Positions 58,131-64,000 of a stretch of DNA of 64,000 nt are shown here, piece after piece. This DNA comes from Anaerolineae bacterium (GTDB lineage: Bacteria; Chloroflexota; Anaerolineae; B4-G1; DUEL01), in assembly GCA_016931695.1 (NCBI GenBank), contig JAFGEI010000022.1, positions 1 through 64,000 on the forward strand, read 5' to 3'. The number at the start of each line of letters is the position of its first letter. The stretch's first letter is position 1. Under the pieces are notes generated by a model. It saw only the letters and a list, made by a program, of their open reading frames with translations. It was not told the DNA's origin and ran no database searches. Both the position numbers and the translations under genes were made by a program.

Positions 58131-58271
58131 ATGTAACTGCTCAGGAAGCTCTCCCACTCTGGAAGAGGGAAAAATGTGGAGTTGCGGGCGGCTTCGCCGC
58201 CCGCAACTCCCACATCCTCCCCTTTCTGGACTTGGGAGGGATTCCAGAGGCAACCGGCCGAGCAGCTACAT
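58131..58271. repeat. Palindromic element B in the comEA leader
   Basis: Imperfect terminal repeats ATGTAACTGCTCAGG / CCGAGCAGCTACAT; central GTGGAGTTGCGGGCGGC-TTC-GCCGCCCGCAACTCCCAC. Confidence 0.78.
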
Positions 58272-58396
58272 ACCGACAACGACTCGGGCTGCTCCACCGG
58301 ATGTGCTTCCCCGCCAGAGGAAGGGCCGGCATCCAGGGACAGGCCAGGCCGTTGCCGATAACCTATAACAACGCCGTCCACAAAGTAGAGGTATCC

Positions 58397-58996
58397 ATGG
58401 AAGCAATCGTCGCCCGATATCGCAGTGTTCTGATCCTTTGTTCGACTTTGAGCCTGGTCACAGGCGGGCTGATCGGATTCTTCACCCCCCATCCCCAGCG
58501 GCCCCCGCTTGCGGTGGCGACCCCCGAACCGACGCCAACGCCCACGCCGACCGCCACCCCCAGCCCGTTACGCATCTATGTCAGTGGGGCAGTGATGGCC
58601 CCTGCCGTTTACCGTCTCCCCCCTGGCAGCCTGGTCGAGGATGCCATTCGCGCCGCCGGCGGCGCGGCAGTCAGCGCCGACCTGGACCACGTCAACCTGG
58701 CCCAAGAGTTGTCGGACCAACAGCAAGTCTACGTTCCCGCCCAGGGAGAGATCGATGCACTCCCCCAGCTGCCCGACCCAGTCCCACCCGACAGCACTCG
58801 AGCGCTGAACATCAACACCGCCACCGTCGAAGAGCTGGAGCGATTGCCCCAGGTTGGCCCGACGACCGCCCAACGGATCGTCGAGTACCGCGAGACCTAT
58901 GGCCCGTTTGCGGCGATCGAAGAGATCATGCAGGTGCCGGGCATCGGCCCGGCAACGTTCGAGCAAATCTGTGACCAGATCACGATCAGTGAATAA
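58397..58996 (+). CDS. comEA: ComEA-like SLBB/helix-hairpin-helix DNA-binding protein
   Basis: Signal anchor; IYVSGAVMAPAVYRLPPGSLVEDAIRAAGG; ALNINTATVEELERLPQVGPTTAQRIVEYRETYGPF. Confidence 0.92.
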   Translation: MEAIVARYRSVLILCSTLSLVTGGLIGFFTPHPQRPPLAVATPEPTPTPTPTATPSPLRIYVSGAVMAPAVYRLPPGSLVEDAIRAAGGAAVSADLDHVNLAQELSDQQQVYVPAQGEIDALPQLPDPVPPDSTRALNINTATVEELERLPQVGPTTAQRIVEYRETYGPFAAIEEIMQVPGIGPATFEQICDQITISE

Positions 58997-59007
58997 GAGA
59001 AACGCAC

Positions 59008-59036
59008 TTGACAATGCTGCTTACTTGTGGTAATCT
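59008..59036 (+). promoter_or_regulatory. Predicted promoter upstream of the roadblock gene
   Basis: TTGACA - 17 bp - TAATCT. Confidence 0.5.
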
Positions 59037-59044
59037 CTAAAAAG

Positions 59045-59195
59045 TTGTAACTGCTCAGGCTATTCGCCTGGGGGTGTCGTCCGCTGACCCACGCGGGGCT
59101 TGGCTAACTGAGCCCGGCCGCTTTAGCGCCGGGCGAGGACACGGAAAGAGCAAACATGCTTCTGAACCAGCCCATCCAAAGTTGAGCAGTTACAA
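59045..59195. repeat. Palindromic/structured element C in the roadblock gene leader
   Basis: 13 bp perfect inverted repeats TTGTAACTGCTCA (59045-59057) / TGAGCAGTTACAA (59183-59195) enclosing internal hairpins. Confidence 0.75.
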
Positions 59196-59259
59196 AATCT
59201 CTTGTCTGCACATTTCACTGCAGGGAGAGGCGGCTGATTTATACCTGAAGGAGCATAGA

Positions 59260-59634
59260 ATGGCAGGAAAATCCCGTACTGAAAGAATGGTGGAACGCCT
59301 GCGCGAACTGCAGATGAGCACACCGGATATTGAAGCCTCGGCTGTGGTGAGCGTGGATGGGCTGAGCATCGCTTCCTCCCTGCCGGGAGACGTAGAGGAG
59401 GATCGGGTCTCGGCAATGTCTGCCGCTATGCTGTCGCTGGGCGAGCGGATTGCCAGCGAGCTGGGTCGGGGAAACCTGGACGAAGTATACGTAAAAGGTA
59501 TCGGCGGTTACGTCATCCTGACCGCCGTTGGAGAGGAAGCGGTTTTAACCGTCTTGGCGCGCGGGGGGGCCAAATTGGGCCTCGTCTTTTTGGAAATGCG
59601 CCGCGCAGCCGAGGAATTATCGGATATATTATAA
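59260..59634 (+). CDS. Roadblock/LC7 domain protein
   Basis: ATG preceded by GAAGGAG; DIEASAVVSVDGLSIASSLPGDVEEDRVSAMSAAMLSLGERIASELGRG. Confidence 0.88.
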   Translation: MAGKSRTERMVERLRELQMSTPDIEASAVVSVDGLSIASSLPGDVEEDRVSAMSAAMLSLGERIASELGRGNLDEVYVKGIGGYVILTAVGEEAVLTVLARGGAKLGLVFLEMRRAAEELSDIL

Positions 59635-59658
59635 AGTGGATGGGACAGGAGGCATGCC

Positions 59659-60291
59659 GTGAGACGGATCGAGCCGAGTGGTAATTACTACCCGAACAAA
59701 TTGTCGCGGATTTATATCCTCGCCATCGAGGAAGTAATGGGGAAAAATGGCTTGAACGCCATTCTCAATCTGGCTGGTCTCTCCCACCTGATTGACAATT
59801 ATCCCCCCGATGACTTTGACAAAGAATTCGATTTTGCCGACTTTTCGGCCCTGAACTGGGCGCTGGAAGAGATGTACGGCCCCCGCGGCGGCCGTGGCCT
59901 GCAGCTGCGGGCCGGGCGCGCCGCATTTGCCCTGGGCCTGCCGGGTTTTGGCCCGCTGGCTGGCGTGGGCGACCTGGCCTTTAAGGTGCTGCCGCTCAGC
60001 GCCAAGCTCAAGGCCGGGCTCCCCGCTTTGGCCAAGATATTTACCCAGTTCAGCGATCAGGTGAGCAAAGTGGAGGATAAGGGGGAGTACTATACTTACA
60101 CAATGGATCCCTGTCCCTGCTGCTGGGGCCGCACCGCTGACCGTCCCATCTGCTTCCCCGGAATGGGGGTTATCGAAGAGGGATTGCACTGGGTGAGCGG
60201 CGGTAAGAAATTCCGCGTGGACCAGATCTTGTGCCACGCAGTGGATGGTTCCGTTTGCACGTACGCAATTTACAAAGAGCCGATCGGCTAA
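59659..60291 (+). CDS. V4R (4-vinyl reductase-like) domain protein
   Basis: GTG start; 210 aa with C-terminal DPCPCCWGRTADRPICFPGMGVIEEGLHWVSGGKKFRVDQILCHAVDGSVCTYAI. Confidence 0.7.
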   Translation: MRRIEPSGNYYPNKLSRIYILAIEEVMGKNGLNAILNLAGLSHLIDNYPPDDFDKEFDFADFSALNWALEEMYGPRGGRGLQLRAGRAAFALGLPGFGPLAGVGDLAFKVLPLSAKLKAGLPALAKIFTQFSDQVSKVEDKGEYYTYTMDPCPCCWGRTADRPICFPGMGVIEEGLHWVSGGKKFRVDQILCHAVDGSVCTYAIYKEPIG

Positions 60292-60316
60292 CCAATACAA
60301 AACATTGTGAGCCCCC

Positions 60317-61189
60317 ATGGCAGAAAACCATATTCTCATCGTTGAAGACGAGCCAAACACCGCAGAAATGCTGGCTTCTTATTTCGAGGCCCAGGGATAC
60401 AAGGTCACCACCGTCAGTTGGGGCAAGGATGCCCTCGCTTTTACCAAAAAGACCCTGCCCGACCTGGTCGTGTTGGACATTCGACTGCCAGACATCGATG
60501 GCTACGAGGTCTGCCGCCAGCTGCGCAGCCACCGCCGCACCTCCCAGGTACCGATCATTTTTTTGACCGAACGGCGAGAGCGAATCGACCGCCTGGCTGG
60601 ACTGGAACTGGGAGCAGTCGACTATGTCACCAAGCCGTTTGATATCCAGGAGCTGCGCCTGCGGGTGCGAAATGTCCTGCGCCGGGCAGAGCTGCCGCCG
60701 GTGACCCATCCGGTGACCGGCTTGCCCTCGGCCCGGCTGGTCGAGGAGCAACTGAACCGCTTGATGTCGGTCAAGGCCCGCTGGACCCTGATCGCCGTGG
60801 CGATCAAGGGGCTGGAACGGTTCGCCGATGTCTATGGCTTTGTGGCTCGCGACGACGTGCTGCGCGCCGTGGCGCTCATGATCCAGCGCATCGCCGACGA
60901 GGAAGCGGGGGACAAGAAGCCGTTTGTCGGCCAGCTGGACGAGGTGGGATTCTTCCTCGTCGTCAGCCACGAGTATGCCAAGCGGGTCCGCGAACAGCTG
61001 GACACCCGCCTGCGGGAAGCGATGGTCTTTTTCTACCCCCGGACGGATTGGGAAGCCGGTCAAGATCAGGCCGGGGAGCCCCTGCCGCGGCTCTCGATCC
61101 AGATCGGCACGATCATGGGCCCGGTGCCCTACCAAGACCTGAAGAGCCTGCGCCAGGCGATCAAGGATTCACTGGCGTCGACGGTATAA
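60317..61189 (+). CDS. Response regulator with degenerate GGDEF-like output domain
   Basis: HILIVEDEPNTAEMLASYF; LVVLDIRLPDIDGYEVC; DYVTKPFDIQELRLRV; HPVTGLPSARLVEEQLNRL followed by a diguanylate-cyclase-like fold lacking GGDEF. Confidence 0.85.
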   Translation: MAENHILIVEDEPNTAEMLASYFEAQGYKVTTVSWGKDALAFTKKTLPDLVVLDIRLPDIDGYEVCRQLRSHRRTSQVPIIFLTERRERIDRLAGLELGAVDYVTKPFDIQELRLRVRNVLRRAELPPVTHPVTGLPSARLVEEQLNRLMSVKARWTLIAVAIKGLERFADVYGFVARDDVLRAVALMIQRIADEEAGDKKPFVGQLDEVGFFLVVSHEYAKRVREQLDTRLREAMVFFYPRTDWEAGQDQAGEPLPRLSIQIGTIMGPVPYQDLKSLRQAIKDSLASTV

Positions 61190-61280
61190 CAATCAGGCTC
61201 CTCGCACCATCTTTTTCGGCTGTGCATCGCTGGGGTTGCGGCTGATTGGCCGCGCCCCTTTTTTGTAAGGAAGTGGGCCC

Positions 61281-62015
61281 ATGCGTGTAACCGTCGTCGT
61301 TCCAACGTACAACGAGGCGGAAAACGTGGCGCCAATGACCGGGGCGCTGTTGGCACTGGCGCTGGACCTGGACGTCCTGATCGTCGACGACGAGTCCCCC
61401 GACGGCACCGGAGCGATCGCCGACCAGCTCGTCGCGCGCTACCCTGGCCGGGTGCACGTGATGCACCGCAGCGGGCCGCGCGGGCTGGGGCGCGCCTACG
61501 TCGATGGCTTCCGCTGGGCGTTGGAACACGGGGCGGAAGCGGTGGTGCAGATGGACTGCGACTTTTCCCACGCCCCCAGCGACGTCCCTCGGCTGCTGGA
61601 CTGCCTGGCGCAGTACGACGTGGCGGTCGGCTCCCGCTACGTCGCGGGCGGGCGAACCGACGAAAAGTGGGAGTTGGGACGGATTCTTCTCTCCTGGTGG
61701 GCCAATTTTTACGCCCGCCTCATCCTCGGCAGCCGCATCCGCGACATTACCGCCGGCTTCAAGGCCTGGCGCAGCGAGACGCTGATCGGGATCGACCTGA
61801 GCCGGATTCTCTCCCAGGGGTACGTGTTCCAGGTCGAGATGGCCTATGTCAGCGAGCGGCTGGGATACCGCGTGATCGAAGTCCCCATCTATTTTGAAGA
61901 CCGGCGCATCGGTCAATCCAAGATGACCATGCCGGTCAAGATCGAGGCCGCGCTGCGGGTATGGGAAGTTCGCTGGCGCCACCGCCACCTGCGGCCCCAC
62001 CGCCGAGACGCATGA
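61281..62015 (+). CDS. Polyprenol monophosphomannose synthase-like family 2 glycosyltransferase
   Basis: [47 protein letters not shown]. Confidence 0.92.
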   Translation: MRVTVVVPTYNEAENVAPMTGALLALALDLDVLIVDDESPDGTGAIADQLVARYPGRVHVMHRSGPRGLGRAYVDGFRWALEHGAEAVVQMDCDFSHAPSDVPRLLDCLAQYDVAVGSRYVAGGRTDEKWELGRILLSWWANFYARLILGSRIRDITAGFKAWRSETLIGIDLSRILSQGYVFQVEMAYVSERLGYRVIEVPIYFEDRRIGQSKMTMPVKIEAALRVWEVRWRHRHLRPHRRDA

Positions 62016-64000
62016 GCCGCAAATACCTCCCCCCTCTCGTCGCCGCCCTGGCCCTCTTCCTGCTGCCCTTGCTGCTCTTTGCTCCCGTCGCCCTGGGCCA
62101 GCGCACCCTGCTCCCGGCCGATGCCCTGTTCCTCTTTGAGCCGTACCGCTCTGCCGCCGACGAACTGGGCGTCGGCACGCCGCACAACAGCCTGGTCGTC
62201 GACCTGATCCTGGAGAACTATGCCTGGAAGCAGTTCCTGCACCAGGCGCTCCGGGCGCGAGAACTGCCGCTGTGGGACCCCTACATCTTTGCTGGTCACC
62301 CTTTCCTGGCCAACGGACAGCACTCGGGACTGTATCCGCTGAGCGCCCTGTTTTACGTCATGCCGCTGTGGCGCGCCTTTGGCGTCTTTGCCTGGCTGCA
62401 GTTGGCGCTGGCGGGCTGGTGGACCTACCTCTTGGCCCGCACGCTGGGCATCCGCCGCCTGGGCTCCTTGATCGCCGGAATGACCTTTTCCGGCTGCGGC
62501 TTTATGCTCGTCTCGGTCACCCATCCGATGATCGTCGCCGGTGCTTCCTGGCTGCCGTTTCTCCTGGCGATGGTGGAGCGGGTGATCCAGCAGCGGCCGC
62601 TGCTGGGAAACCGGCCCGCCACGCTGCCCTGGGCGCTACTGGGCGCACTGGGCCTGGGCTGCCAGATGCTGGCGGGCCACGCGGAGAACACCTACTTTGT
62701 GCTGCTGGTGACGGCGCTGTATACTGCCTGGCGGCTGCTCGTCCAGCTGGCGCGGCCAGGGGCGGACGGAGAGCGCGGGTTTCGCCGGGCCGCCGGGCTG
62801 CGCCGCGCCCTGGCCTGGCTGGCGCTGATGGCCGTGCTCGGCCTGGCGCTGGGGGCAGTGCAGTTCGCGCCGCTGTACGAGGTGGCGGCGGACAGCTTCC
62901 GCTCGGGCGAGGCGGCGGCGAGCCTGGAACAGGTCCGCGGCTGGGCCTATCCGCCGCGGCGGCTGATCGCCTTTGCCGTGCCCAATTTCTTTGGCAGCCC
63001 GGCCCACCACGAGACTTTTGACCTCTTCCGCTGGCGCACCGTCCCGGCGACGGAGAACGCTTACGGCGCGCCGATCTCGAGCCACGAGTGGGGCGTCAAG
63101 AACCACGTCGAGGGGGGCGCGTACCTGGGCCTGCTGCCGCTGTTCCTGGCCTTCCTGGGCGCCATCTCCCAACCTGCTGCCCAGACCGCAACCCAACGCG
63201 GAGGTAGATTGGCCGCCTGGCTCCGCCATCCGCACATTCCCTTTTTCTCGCTGCTCAGCCTCTTTTCCCTCGGCTGCATCTTTGGCACGCCGCTCTACGC
63301 CCTGGTCTATCTCCTGCCCTACATCCGCCAGTCCCACTCACCCTTCCGCTGGGTCTTTCCCCTCAGCCTGTCGGTAGCGGTGCTGGCGGGGTTTGGGGTG
63401 GAGGTGGTGCAAAAAACGAGACGGGGAGACAAGGAGGCAGGGGAACGAGGAGACAAAAGGAGAGTGTTTGCCCCGTGCAATGTCTTGCTCCTCTATACAG
63501 CTCCCTCGACAGTCAGCGTTCTGGCCGCCCTCGCCTTCTGGGGCGGAGTGGTCACGCTGGCCGGACTGGCGCTCAGCCGCGTCGTTTTCGCCGCCATCGA
63601 GCCGTTGGTGGAGCGGGCCTTTTGGGGCCTGGCCCTGGCCCCCAGCGCCTTTCCCGACCACCGCATTTTTTACTCGTACGAGTTCAAGTGGGTCGCCCTG
63701 TTCGGCCTGCTGCTCACCGCCACCGGGATCGTCCTCCGCGTCAGCCGCTGCCCCATCTACCTGCGCCGCCGCCCGCTGTGGGAGGTGCTGGCAGCCGTGC
63801 TGCTGGCCCTCGACCTGGCTTCCTTCGGCGCGGGGTTCCACGCCGCCGCGGACCCGGCGCTGTTGGACCACGTCCCGGCGGTGGTCGAGTTTCTGCAGCA
63901 GGACACTTCCCCCTGGCGCTATGCCACCTTCACGCCCCCCGGCACCACCAAGACGATGAACGTCAACGTGGGCATGTTCTACAACCTGCAAACCGTCGCC
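62012..64000 (+). CDS. YfhO-like membrane protein (truncated by window end)
   Basis: ATGA overlap at 62012; frame stays open to 64000: [45 protein letters not shown]...[30 protein letters not shown]; absent from the ORF track because no stop is reached. Confidence 0.8.
   Translation, partial: MSRKYLPPLVAALALFLLPLLLFAPVALGQRTLLPADALFLFEPYRSAADELGVGTPHNSLVVDLILENYAWKQFLHQALRARELPLWDPYIFAGHPFLANGQHSGLYPLSALFYVMPLWRAFGVFAWLQLALAGWWTYLLARTLGIRRLGSLIAGMTFSGCGFMLVSVTHPMIVAGASWLPFLLAMVERVIQQRPLLGNRPATLPWALLGALGLGCQMLAGHAENTYFVLLVTALYTAWRLLVQLARPGADGERGFRRAAGLRRALAWLALMAVLGLALGAVQFAPLYEVAADSFRSGEAAASLEQVRGWAYPPRRLIAFAVPNFFGSPAHHETFDLFRWRTVPATENAYGAPISSHEWGVKNHVEGGAYLGLLPLFLAFLGAISQPAAQTATQRGGRLAAWLRHPHIPFFSLLSLFSLGCIFGTPLYALVYLLPYIRQSHSPFRWVFPLSLSVAVLAGFGVEVVQKTRRGDKEAGERGDKRRVFAPCNVLLLYTAPSTVSVLAALAFWGGVVTLAGLALSRVVFAAIEPLVERAFWGLALAPSAFPDHRIFYSYEFKWVALFGLLLTATGIVLRVSRCPIYLRRRPLWEVLAAVLLALDLASFGAGFHAAADPALLDHVPAVVEFLQQDTSPWRYATFTPPGTTKTMNVNVGMFYNLQTVA

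Noticed and set aside
60317-61189. Active diguanylate cyclase
   Set aside because: The GGDEF signature is replaced by GQLDEVG, so catalytic activity is not supported.
1-64000. CRISPR array, tRNA or rRNA genes
   Set aside because: No regularly spaced direct repeats and no recognisable tRNA/rRNA sequence seen by eye; a tRNAscan/CRISPR search would be needed to be certain.

Overview
GC-rich bacterial window, probably Chloroflexota-like (inferred from the fused GlyQS, the LYLPLV(L) C-terminal tail and the large CHAT/STAND repertoire; not proven). The standout region is a ~21.6 kb minus-strand cluster (30-21612). It encodes three paralogous nSTAND-type ATPase/TM/WD40 proteins, a CHAT protease fused to a SIR2-like domain, a CHAT-TPR protein, two tandem caspase/C25-like proteins sharing an unusual N-terminal YFNG(I/L)DG-TG-Y-LPPM motif, and a translationally coupled hydrophobic partner. 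This looks like a sensor/protease/NADase-type conflict or programmed-cell-death system. The rest of the window holds glpK, a class II aldolase, a Zn-ribbon/NUDIX/GNAT fusion, pdxST, three large exported proteins, a MacAB-type exporter with an AbrB regulator, Fur/ferritin, fmdB-like, surE, a glycosyltransferase/membrane-glycan cluster, uvrC, fused glyQS, recO, comEA, a roadblock/V4R/response-regulator module, and a second glycosyltransferase/YfhO locus cut by the window edge. Two further themes emerge. First, a family of ~140-150 bp palindromic intergenic elements, two of which begin at the predicted transcription start sites of comEA and a roadblock gene. Second, several different repeat sequences sit in-frame inside coding genes, including exactly at the GlyQ/GlyS fusion linker. 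All assignments come from reading motifs in the supplied sequence and translations; no database search or folding program was run.
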